Source: Gonapodya prolifera JEL478 (taxonomy: Eukaryota; Monoblepharomycota; Monoblepharidomycetes; Monoblepharidales; Gonapodyaceae). From it: a stretch of 64,000 nucleotides of DNA. Under the pieces are notes generated by a model, which was not told where the DNA came from, searched no databases, and was given only the letters and a program-made list of their open reading frames with translations. Made by a program: the position numbers and the translations under genes. Location of the stretch: positions 496,001 to 560,000 of the forward strand of contig KQ965731.1 of NCBI GenBank assembly GCA_001574975.1, read 5' to 3'. Positions 43,529 to 54,316 of the stretch are shown one piece after another. Positions within the stretch are counted from its first letter, which is position 1. Every line of letters begins with the position of its first letter.

Positions 43529-46177
43529 TTACGTGTTACCGTTGTCGTTCGGGGTCGACATTGAAGATCCAGATCCCGACCTCGATGCTGAACCCGAGTG
43601 AGAGCCGTTTAGCCCCAGAGATAAACTCGAAAGAGAGGGTACTTCTATCGGCCGTCTTGTCGCAACAAGCATGGGACTTGACCCTTCCCCCTCCGATGCA
43701 CCCGACGGGTTCCGTGGGGCCAAAGTCGCGCCCGCCGTGGAGTTGACCGACGACGTCGCGCCTGCGGGCGACACCCTTCCGCTCGAAACATTGTGCGAAA
43801 ACTTGTTTGCAGCTTCGACGGTTACCACAGCGCGCTTGAGCCTTTGCCTCGCAGTGATATTTTTTCGGACAGAGGGAAGAAGATTGACCCTCTCCCTCGC
43901 AGATTGAAGCGACGTGCCGAAGAAGGCGGCACCAGCGGGGGCAGTGCCCCCGTAGTACGCCGCGAGGGCGGACACGTCCGTGTACGAAGCAGCCCCAAAG
44001 TTTGGTATGGCGATGGGAGACGGCAGTCCCCCTCCTGAAGCGGTACCGGCTTGCATCGCCGCCATTTGTCGCAAAATGACATCAGGGGGTGCGGAGGCAG
44101 CCAGCATGGCTTGCGGGATTTGGACTGGCGCGATGGGAATGGGGATTGGCGTTGGGGCTCCGCTGGGAGTGACAGGAGTAATAGAAGAGGGCGGGGGCAC
44201 AGTGGTCGGCAGAGGGATAGCTGCTGTCGGTGTACCGAACGCGGATACAGGGATAGTTTGTGGAGCAGCCCTAGCTGCAGCTGCGGCTACGATGCTTTCC
44301 ATCGCGGATGGCATATCCGGCGATTGGGGCAGCGCAAGCGGTACTGCAGCTGCAACTGCAGCGAGCGCAGACGGTAACGAAGTGGGAAAGGTCGGGGAAA
44401 CTGGAGACATGGCCAGTGGCGTATCGGGGGGATGAGGGTTCAAAAACGGATGCTTCATGGCATCGACGGCTGTCAATCGGTCCTTCGGGTTGATAACCAA
44501 GAGCCGTCGAATGAAGTCTTTGGCTAGAACATCAAGGGCTCAAAGTGTGAACGAGAACGACACCGATAATGAAGAACTGACCATCTTCTGAAACATCTTC
44601 CCAGTATTCCTTGGGCTCAAATGCGTATTTCCCCTTCAGAATATTCTGAATCTCCTCCGCTTGAGAGTTGGCGTCGAATGGGGTATATCCGCATAGCCTT
44701 CGTGGTGTTCAGGTGGTAAAACGATGTGAATGATCACTTGCTCGTGAGCGGAGTCTGTGTCCATACATACAGGAAATAAGTTAACACGCCGATGGACCAC
44801 ATGTCCACTGGTTTGTGATGTCCAACCCGACGAATGACCTCTGGGGCCATGTAGCTGCATACCAAATGGAATTACGCCGTGCGATTTGAGCGTTGGCAAG
44901 ACGAACTCACCCTGGTGTCCCGCATGTCGTCATCAGCAAATGGTAGTGACTATCGTCAATTATTTTTGATAACCCGAAATCCGCAATCAATAGGTCGGCG
45001 GGATCAGAGGACTCTCGAGTGCGGAAAAGGAGGTTTTCAGCCTGTGTAAAAGGTGTAAGGGAGTCGTCGCACACCTCCACTGTTACATAAAGCCCACCTT
45101 TATATCCCGATGCACCACATTCTGTTCATGGAGATATCGGACGGCATCCACCACAACACGCGCGATCGCAGCCGCATCCTCCTCATAGTATGATCCCTTC
45201 TCACATATTCGGTCGAAGAGTTCACCGCCAACACAGAGATCCATCACAAGGTATACTATAAATTTGCGAGAGTAACGTTAGAGCGTTGCAACAGAATACC
45301 TCTTCCCACAATGTCTGTATGCTTCCATTGCAGCGAGTCCAGTTCTAAGCGAGAGCACCCAAGTCCAGGACCAACGCAACCCGATCCTAGACAATACAAC
45401 ACTATTCGCGTTCCTTTGGACCCGATGAGAAGCACTCTCTTGCCAACGTCTTCGGTTTTCCGTTTCTGTGCTTCCGCGCCCATGCCTTGTCCCCGTATCA
45501 AGGACCGGATGTGACAAACCAGATCCGTACTCACAATTGTTCGGGGTTTCAAAATAGTCCCATAGAGTCACGATATTTGGGTGACCTTTAGACACACGCT
45601 TGAGCACTTCGATTTCGTTTAGAATCATGACCTCTTTGCCCTTCATCAACTGTTTCGAGATAACCTTGACGGCATATCGCTTTCCAGACTTGACCTAGAC
45701 ACATTCGATCGGGTGGATCAATGCCAAAGTTATGGAGGATTTCGTCAAACCGGAAGGGCTCGGTGATTACTCTAAGATAGACGCCCGATCTGACGAGAAC
45801 CCGTGGTAGAGAGTCTTCCCAAACATGATGGATTGGGATTCCTTCCATGTTTTCCTCACTGGGGTGATCGAAGATAGTGGGTTTCTGTTGATCCGTTCCT
45901 CAGTCGATTTTCCTCATGATTCGTCCAGGTGTCGAGCACTGGTGTGTGCTGATGGCGTCCCCCACACCCCGATCCTTCTTTTTGCCAGTCCAAAAGACCA
46001 ACTCACATGGACCGCCTCCTTGACCGTCGCATAACTTCCTTGTCCGAGTGTTTTCCCCGTCTTGTACTCGCAAGGGGCGAGAACCGGCTGCGTTGGACCG
46101 GGGAGATGATGAGGGCCCGGTTGGGGAGGGACATGAGCCGTGGAATGTCCCGCTGGCCCGTGGACAGTTTTCGCCAT
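43529..46177 (-). CDS. CMK1: Ca2+/calmodulin-dependent protein kinase
   Basis: CAMK-group Ser/Thr kinase. The start [20 protein letters not shown] leads to the nucleotide loop [13 protein letters not shown], then RYAVKVISK with the catalytic Lys, [49 protein letters not shown], a DFGLSK magnesium loop, [27 protein letters not shown], and [14 protein letters not shown] before [15 protein letters not shown]. Intron-split, with about eight introns. The C-terminal exon (44500-43529) is unusual. After the kinase fold there are about 180 Ala/Pro/Ile-rich residues, and only then a basic amphipathic stretch ([20 protein letters not shown]) that resembles the autoinhibitory/calmodulin-binding helix, followed by a Ser/Gly tail ending TPNDNGNT. 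Convergent with ZUP1. Confidence 0.87.
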
Positions 46178-47017
46178 TTCATGTGGATGTGTAGTATGCA
46201 GGGGAGCCACCTTGGAGTTCAGCATCTCGGGCGATCAGCTCCCAATATGTTGAGTTTTGTTAGCAGGCCAAACCCGGCCCTTATGTTCTTGCAAATGTTC
46301 GAACGCTCAGTTGGCTTACATGCATGAAATCTGTAGTAAAACCCAGCAGATAACCCTAAGTATAAGAAAGTAAATGACATTAAGGTTAAGATTTTCCTGG
46401 CGTGAGACATAGACACCGCAAAGCATGCAATATCGACAAAGACGCACAACTTGCTTAGGATGAAAGAGGGGAATTACTCGAGCTGCGAGCCGGTCGAATT
46501 TGGTGCCGATTCACCGCTTGACTACTTATATGTAACTGCCGGGAACTCCCCTTCACCTGGCATTGTACGCTTTCGACAGGACATGAAAAATGGTCATTTG
46601 CAACATCTGAGGGTGCGTACTGGGTGTGTCAACCAGGGATTGTGTACTTTTGGAACTACTTCAGTTTGGTGTGTAGCTCTCGTTAAAGAATTAGATAGAA
46701 GCAATGCTACCATGCCCCAAGTGTAGCAGCCAGCAGGGAAAGGGTGAGTCAAAGCTGCGTACATATGCACTGGAGAGCAAGTCATTGTGTTTTGGATCTG
46801 ATCTCTTAATCCTAGCTCCGACGCAACTGTAATTAAAGCTCGACTTATGACGAAGAGATGACAACCAAATAGATGTGTAAGAGTGCCCCACATTTACTGC
46901 GGTGCGCGAGCGCGGGCGTTTCGGGCACACGTTAGGTTTTGTACCCGACCTAACTTTGACTTTCATTGGTTTCTTTCATCTCCCTCCACTTCCGAATCAT
47001 CAGAATCGACCACCGAC
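46178..47017. other. Intergenic between CaM kinase and NMO1
   Basis: 840 bp shared upstream region of two divergent genes. Short frames (for example 46594-46893 on the minus strand) have no recognisable product. I see no RNA gene or mobile element in it. Confidence 0.6.
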
Positions 47018-49241
47018 ATGTCAACCGCTCCAGCTGAAACCTTGGCCACACCGCTCACAAAGCTTCTTCGGATAAAGGTCTGCCGAACGTTTTTATGGTG
47101 ATTCGTCCCACCACCGACTCATAGACTCGATCTTACTGCTGGCATTTCAACCGTCGGTTGATGATTGGCATCTCCACGTCTAGTACCCCATTCTCTTGGC
47201 TGGTACGTTGTACGTTGCCCGAGTTCCGAGTTCGTATTCACATGGTTTTTCGATTCCGTCCAACGTCTTGCTCCTCAGGAATGGTAAGCTTCTCGCACAC
47301 AATGTCGGAAGTGAATCGCGGGCTGCGCATTATCCTCGTCCACTGACATCTTCGGATTCGTCTCCCCCTCACTGGAACCAAATCAGGGTGCCGTCAGCGG
47401 TCCCGAGCTCGCGGCTGCAGTGACAAAAGCAGGTGGCCTCGGCGTCATGGGCGGCATTCGCTGGTCGCCGGAAGCGCTCAAATCGGCCATCAAGAAGCTC
47501 AAGGAGGAGCTCAATGACGAGAATGCTGCATTCGGAGTTGACTTGCTCCTCCCCGCTATCGGAGGAAGCGCCAGGAAGACCAACTATGACTGTGAGAGCA
47601 ACGTCAGACAGCTTTGCATTGCGAACGGGTCAGAACGCGTTGTGGGACAGACACCAAGGGACAGCTCCCTGCCCTCGTTGATATCATGATCGAGGAGAAG
47701 TGCAGAGTAAGTATTTGTCGGCGAATTCCCTAGGGAAAATCAAAAGATTAATCATTCTCTTACCAGCTCTTCGTGTGCGCCGTTGGCGTCCCCCCAAAAT
47801 GTGGGCAGCTCCTTCCCTTTTCTTTCGCTTTGCTACGGCTAGAATCTTTGGTCCTGACACGCAGGGGTTGTTGATAAGCTCCACGCAGCCGGGATTCTTG
47901 TCAGTGAGTCTTGACAGTCGGCATGAGATTGTCGGGGCAGGCACTAACATCACCTCCAACCGTTCAACAGTGAACAGTGGGTTTTCAATGTCGACACTTC
48001 AAACTTCGCACGTAATGAACAAGGATCATCTAATTTTCGGCGACTCAAGTGGTTGGAGCCCCGAAGCACGCTCTTAAGGCTCTCGCTGTTGGTGTCGGTG
48101 TGTGCTGCTCGCTTCCATCTCGCCGATTCAGCAACTAACTGGCTTGGTTTCACTTCAGATGCTATCTGCGCACAGGGGTTGGTAGCAAACGCCTCTCTTT
48201 CGCAAATTTTGGGGTCGTCTTACTCCTCCACACTCATTTAGAGGTGAAGCGGGTGGCCACACAGGTGACATTGCAACAGCGATTCTTGTCCCTGCAGTGG
48301 TGAACGTATGCAGAGGAAAGAAAAGCCCTCTTACCGGACAGCAAGTTTCTGTGTAAGGACCGGTTTTGATGTATTCAGTCTCTTTCGCGTTTCTAAAATG
48401 GATTCTTTCAGCGTTGCGGCGGGTGGTATCTACGACGGACGTGGACTCGCGATGGCGTTGTGTATGGGAGCTGAGGCGGTCTGGGTTGGGTGCTTTTCCC
48501 TCTATTTTTTTTTTTGCTTCAGTTGTAAGGAACCGCCCCGCCCCACCCCCATCGCCAGCACTCGTTTCGTCGCCGCTGCAGAAGCGAACTCGTCGCCAAG
48601 GCACAAGAGGGCAATCGTGCAGGGCGATTACACTGATACCGTCAGGTGTGTTGTTGTTTCAAGACGACTTATGGGATTCCATTGACGTGAAATTTTCATT
48701 TCAGGACGTTGATCTTCAGTGGACGACCCATGCGGGTCATCAAGACACCATACATTGAGAAGTATGTCCGGGTTATGTTCTTCGTGTCGTTGCAACGAAC
48801 TCGGCAACGTCATTCATCCTATTAGCTGGGAAGTAAACCGCCAGCCCGACATTGCTGGGCTGACCTCCAAAGGACTCATTCCATACGAGTGGGAAATGGA
48901 CGAGAAGCAGAAGAAGGGTGAAGAGGTGTCGACTGAGGTTGTCATCCAGAGCACACGCATGCTTGCTGGACAGGTCATTGGTGCAATCGATTCCGTGAAA
49001 CCAGCGGCGGAAATTGTGAATGAGGTGAGTGAGATCTAGTGTCCTTGGACATCTTTGTGTGTCTCACGAAAGTTGTCTTTCGCCGATGTCGTCTTCCTGG
49101 CAGATGGTCACGTGAGTAACTTATTTCATTTTTGCTTGTGCAACCACATAAGTCTTACGATTTTCGTGTCCCGTACGTAGCGACTGCGTTAGTGCACTCA
49201 GGACTGCAGGATCGAAAATTGTACCTGTCCCAAAACTGTAA
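47018..49241 (+). CDS. Nitronate monooxygenase 1
   Basis: FMN-dependent TIM-barrel enzyme that oxidises toxic alkyl nitronates to carbonyl compounds and nitrite. Start MSTAPAETLATPLTKLL. Exons give YPILLAG, a 5-nt micro-exon (GAATG, 47279-47283), GPELAAAVTKAGGLGVMGG, GVDLLLPAIGG, LFVCAVGVPPK, MNMVGAPKHALKALAVGV, ICAQG then GEAGGHTGDIATAILVPA with the family His, VAAGGIYDGRGLAMALCMGA of the FMN phosphate site, and TRFVAAAEANSSPRHKRAIV. The end is GSKIVPVPKL with a TAA at 49,239-49,241. All junctions I traced are in frame, so it looks functional although more diverged than its neighbour. It has lost the intron that makes a 4-nt exon in NMO2 (47,588 region, NYDYTKG in one piece). Confidence 0.85.
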
Positions 49242-49627
49242 TACATAGCAACGTATACGTAATGCTCGCACCAGAGTTACATAACTTGCTGCCGCGGCGA
49301 TGGTCTAGCCGTTTATCATCATCGGTACAGTTCATGTTATGCCTGCACACAGCGCCCCTTCCGCATGCTGTGAAATGGGCAGAAAAAAGGAGAATAAGAC
49401 ACGGATGACATGTCACATTTTGCGCGGAAGAGGAAGTACTTAGCGCTCGGTGGCATGGCAATCTAAAGCAGCGTGAATTTGGAGTCACCGTCGAAGGCTG
49501 TGGTGGGATACAACGCAAGGTCCATGTTGCTGTGGTACGATAAAAACCCAACGGAACCTTTTCTGCCGCCTTCCGATCGGAATCCATTCCTACTTCCACA
49601 CCATCTACCACACACACACACGCAGAG

Positions 49628-51953
49628 ATGGCCCCCGCTGAAACCGTTTCCACCCCCATCACCAAGCTCCTTAACATCAAGGTGATCGCGTGTGCTTTCG
49701 GTGGTCTCTTCCGGCATCCTTACCTTCCGATCTCACTTCCCGCAACCATCACACTCCGGAACCCCGCAGTACCCCGTCCTCCTCGCGGGTGAGTCGAGGC
49801 TTTCTCATTTTGGCGCTGCATGCTGCGTTCGAAGCATTCCGAACCTACCCTCAACCTTCTCTTCGTTTCGCTCCAACCCCTCCAACTGGTCATGCCAGGT
49901 ATGGGCTCCGTTGCCGGCCCTGAGCTTGTCGCCGCAGTATCCAAAGCCGGCGGTCTCGGTGTCATTGGAGGTCAGTTTCCCCCACTCTTGGCGTCGGGTC
50001 GGAATCTGAAATTTGATCTCCTTAGGCATTGCCTACACCCCCGAGGGTCTGAAGGCGGCGATTCGCCAAGTCAAGGACGAGCTCAAGGATGAGAACGCTC
50101 CTTTCGGTGTCGACCTTCTCCTCCCCCAGGTAATTCGGTGTCGATCACCCTAGTTCGCGGCATTTCTCACTCTTTCGGGTAATCAGGTCGGTGGAAACGC
50201 GAGGGCAACCAACTATGTAAGTTTTCGTTCGCCTCGTATTCCAGCCTGTATGTTAATGATCTTTTCTTACAGGACTGTAAGCTTTGGACGAAGTGACTTC
50301 CCAATGAATTCGAGTGCTAATGATCCAACAGACACCAAGGGCAAATTGGGAGACCTTATCGACATCATGATTGTGGAGAAGTGCAGAGTCAGTTTTCCAT
50401 TCTCGCCCTACCGCACCCTACATTATCTCATACTCTTGGGCACACAGCTTTTCGTCTCAGCTGTTGGTGTTCCCCCGAAATGTGAGCGACCTAATTTTGA
50501 GTAGCGAAAGCTTTTTAACTGACCCTTTTATCACAGGGGCCGTTGAGAAGCTCCACAAGGCTGGCATCCCCGTCAGTGAGTGTCGGGCGGATCTTATAGA
50601 AGAACTCACAGAACATACCACTAACGGTCGAGTGCTCGCCTCTTTTTGCCGCGTTCGTTGTCTTCAGTGAACAGTGAGTGTTCGAGATTGTCTTATATCC
50701 ACAAACCTTGACTTAACCCTTCCATGTTCCGCAGTGGTCGGAGCCCCCAAGCACGTCGCCAAGGCCCTCTCTGTTGGTGTTGGTGAGTGAGAGTGTGAAT
50801 CTACACATCGTTTCGCCGTTAACAATTACACACATTTAGACATCATCTGCGCCCAGGGGTAAGCTGACAAATCGCTCATTTGATCTGGAGGTATCTGAAC
50901 GCTCCCTTCCGTTTAAAAGTGGTGAGGGTGGTGGTCACACTGGTGACATAGCTACCTCCGTCCTTATCCCCAAGATTGTCGACATCGTCAAGGGACACAA
51001 ATCTCCCTTGACTGGTGGACCAATCAGCGTGTAAGTCGATGTCTCAAATTATGTGTGAGTATAATGACGTTGACGTGAGTTTTAATTGCCAGTGTTGCTG
51101 CCGGTGGAATCTACGACGGAAGGGGTCTCGCCATGAGCTTGTGCATGGGTGCTGATGCCGTCTGGGTTGGGTAAGTGATTGGCAATTGTGGTCTGTGAAG
51201 GAAATCCGGCGAATAACCTTATCCACTTCTCAGAACCCGTTTCGTCGCTGCCAAGGAGGCCAACTCTTCTCCTCTTCACAAGAAGGCGGTTGTCCAGGCC
51301 GACTTCACTGACACCATCCGGTGAGACCGTCGCGATGCAAGGTGTTCCGGAGACCGAATTTTGATCCTCTTGGTTTGATACAGTACTATCATCTTCTCTG
51401 GTCGCCCCATGCGTGTGATCAAGGTGAATTTTGCGTGAACCCAAAATTGACATTGACCTTGGCTGAACATGACTTATCTTCACTCAGAACCCTTACATCA
51501 TGAAGTAGGCATATACATACTTTGCGTTCCGCAGACTTGAGACTGACGAACCTTGTCATGTACAGCTGGGAGGAGAACCGAAAGGATGAGATCAAGGCTC
51601 TGACATCCAAGGGTGTCATCCCCGTTATTTGGGAGCTCGACGAGAAGCAGGCGAAGGGTGAGGAGCTCTCCACCGAGCTTGTCATCCAATCGAGGCCCTT
51701 CCTCGCTGGACAAGTTTCCGGTCTCATCGAGTAAGTTCAACCCGCACCTTCTGACAAGAGCGTCGCTGACGAAGGGTGCCACTCAACAGCTCCGTCAAGA
51801 CTTCTGAGGAGATTGTGAACGAGATGGTCACGTGAGTTTCAAAGCTGATACCAGTGTTGTGCGGAAGGGATTTGACAGTTCTTGTTTTTCAGCGACTGCG
51901 TTCAAATCCTCAAAAACGTGCAGAAGCTCATTGCTCCTACCCCCAAGTTGTAA
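49628..51953 (+). CDS. Nitronate monooxygenase 2
   Basis: Tandem paralogue of NMO1, 386 bp downstream on the same strand. Start MAPAETVSTPITKLLNIK follows a CACACA run. Order: YPVLLAG, MGSVAGPELVAAVSKAGGLG, VIGGIAYTPEGLKAAI, FGVDLLLPQVGGNARATNY, LFVSAVGVPPK, MNMVGAPKHVAKALSVGV, DIICAQG with GEGGGHTGDIATSVLIP, VAAGGIYDGRGLAMSLCMGA, DAVWVGTRFVAAKEANS, FSGRPMRVIKNPYIMN, and a C-terminus KLIAPTPKL. Two micro-exons are required: 4 nt (GACT, about 50,273) for NYDYTKGK and 6 nt (TGAACA, about 50,668) for PVMNMVG. Role: detoxification of nitroalkanes or propionate-3-nitronate; substrate inferred from the family only. Confidence 0.9.
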
Positions 51954-52098
51954 ACTATAATGAGGTGCAAATAATACGTCTACCATTATTTTTCGAAACA
52001 TTTATTGCAATGTTCTGTCGTTGAAGTGATGAGGGAAACTGAACCCGGAAATCCATGTCAGGGGATGCCGTGGTTGTGCCCACCCTTCAACCCAACGC

Positions 52099-54196
52099 AT
52101 GGAATCCCTCAATTCATATCTCCGGGGGCTCAAAGGAAGCGAAAACGTTCGAATCGTAGATCACCCAGATGAGGATCGCACGGATCGAGTCATGGTTGCT
52201 GCCAGAGAACTGGTGGTGAGAATCCAAGAAAACCTTTTGAACCAGCTCGACATGCACGAACCGCGTAAATTTTGCGTGACAGCCCGGCGACGTGATTCTT
52301 ACAGAGCGCCCTCTGTTGCACACCTCTCAATCTTTCGCGCGCAGTTTTCGGCCGGACCCATCCATCCCAACACTACCACCCGATTATCAACGGGTTGAGT
52401 ATGAGTTTATTCGGAGGTACACCGCACGCTCTCGGGAACAGCATGAAAATGATCAATCCCGCGACGAAGCACTCTTCAATGTTGCAATGAAGCTGCTGTC
52501 GACGGATGGAGTGGATGGAGAGACAGCTACGGAGGCTTTTCCCCGTCGGCGAAAGGACTACGAGAGAGGGCTTAAAGTCTTTCTCAAGCTTGTGAAAAAG
52601 GAATATAAACGGAACGCAGCGGCGACGGCGGCAACTGTGGATGAAGAAGAGCCCATGGATGTCGCTGATGCAAAGGTGAACTTCCAAAATCACCTCTCAG
52701 TCCTCAACTTTCAGACGACGTATGCTTATCATGATAGTACAATAGGGCCAAACCAAGAGCGCATTGAAGCGGGAAGGCGATGATGCCGTCCAAATCTCAT
52801 CTCCCGCCCCCAAACGTCGCAAGATTTCTGGGCCTGAGTCGTTTGACACCGCAAATTTGCCGCCCATATCAGATCTTCTTCGTCTGGTCTCAATCCTTGA
52901 GACAAATTGCCACTCGCGTGCGCATTCCTTCAAGAATGAGCCTGTTGCCGCGACAAGCCCAGACGATGCAGATCCACCACGGGATGAATCACTTGGGCTC
53001 TATCTTGCTGGGTCCTTTATGGACCATTCGTGTGCTCCAAACGCAACAGTAGTGCTTCGAGGCGTGTCGCAATCTCCTGAAGACGCTGGTGTCCTCACCC
53101 TCCTGTGCCTTCGGACGATTCCACCAAACACCCCGATAACAATCAACTATACCGACAGCGAGTTTATACCTACTAAGGAGAGGCGACAGACACTTTTTCG
53201 GCGAGGGTTCCTTTGCGCTTGCGAGGCGTGTTGCGGGAGGGATATTGCTCGTGCTGGTATTTGCTCAGGATCATGTGGGGGTATCGGAATAGTCTCTCCA
53301 ACTCCTATTGAAGACGGTTCTGAAAGTGAGGATCAAGCAGACGACTCAGCAGTGGAGGATCCTTCTGGAGAGACACTGATGTTTTCTTGTGATATCTGTG
53401 CGCGACGGTACTCATCACAACAGGCGAATAAGTTTATCGAGGCCGAGGATGCAATTGGTGTGGGTTGATGTTTTTTGATGTTTTGACTCATATTAAATCA
53501 ATAGGTCAGGCCGACATAGAAAGACAGATGCTCGTTTCTGAGGGTGTTTTGGAGGTTGTGCGGAGTTGGTCGGAAGCTATACAGAACAACGATGAATCTG
53601 ATGAATGGAGTGGCTTTGAACAGCCAACTGAAACTATTGGCCGCTGGAATGACCAATTGGTGAAGAGCATTGACGTGAGTCATGTTTTGAAACGACGTGG
53701 GATTGCTGGTGAACTTTGTGGTTGCAGGAACAACAAGTCCCACCAATTCACATATGTCATTCATCAATTTATCAGTTTTTAAAGGAAAATCTGTATGCTG
53801 TGAGTACTTTCAGTGGATCCTGGTTCTTCGGAGTGTCCCCTCTGAACGAATTCCTTGTCCTATGTCCCGAAGAACCCAAGCTTTCGAATTGTCTTCACCC
53901 ACAAGCATTCCCCGCTTCATGCAACTCTGTATCTCGTTGGAACTTGCCTCCGTTTGCTGGGTGTCACTGCATCACGATTCGGCGAGCTGGCAGCACACCC
54001 AAATTCAATTATTGCCCCCGACGCACAGGTGATCTACAGCGAAGATTTGAGGCACAACTTTTTATGGTTGTCCAAGATGGCCAAGGAAGTCGGCAATGGC
54101 ACACTGAAAAGATGGGCTTCCAAAATTGCCAAAAACATGACTCAGGTGATGTATGGTGAAAATTCGGATGAAGTCCGAGAAGTTGTCGACATATAA
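52099..54196 (+). CDS. SMYD-type SET-domain protein
   Basis: Probable protein lysine methyltransferase. The N-terminal segment MESLNSYLRGLKGSENVRIV leads through VMVAAREL and, after a short intron, PGDVILTERPLLHTSQ, the first SET strand pair. A helical insert follows (YERGLKVFLKLVKKEYKR, then an acidic EEEPMDV). Downstream, LRLVSILETNCHS, SFMDHSCAPNATVVLRG (the SAM/substrate-binding N-H-S-C-x-P-N box) and ITINYTDSEFIPTKERRQTL complete SET. LCACEACCGRDIARAGICSG is the post-SET cysteine cluster, with CDICARRY further on. The C-terminal exons are helical (HATLYLVGTCLRLLGV ... AKNMTQVMYGENSDEVREVV), as in SMYD tails. I see no MYND finger inserted in SET. Intron borders at 52,690-52,770 are uncertain. 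Confidence 0.75.
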
Positions 54197-54316
54197 TTCA
54201 TCTCTTTAAAAGCCGTATAGTGTTGTAGTCAAATAATTTATTACCCCTTTCAATTTGTCGTGCATCTCACTTTGGTATATCATAGTAAATGTGTACAATC
54301 GGCGGTCAACGCAACT

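Noticed and set aside
46450-46970. Open frames between the CaM kinase and NMO1
   Set aside because: Short, overlapping on both strands and without recognisable protein sequence.
47018-49241. NMO1 as a broken copy of NMO2
   Set aside because: Every expected block is present and all the junctions I traced keep the frame, including micro-exons, so it is a diverged but apparently intact paralogue.
49290-49345. Possible tRNA start (GGTCTAGCCG) downstream of NMO1
   Set aside because: No matching acceptor stem or T-arm could be found.
53697-54159. Alternative frames over the last SET-gene exons
   Set aside because: They overlap the helical C-terminal frame that is consistent with SMYD tails and show no independent features.
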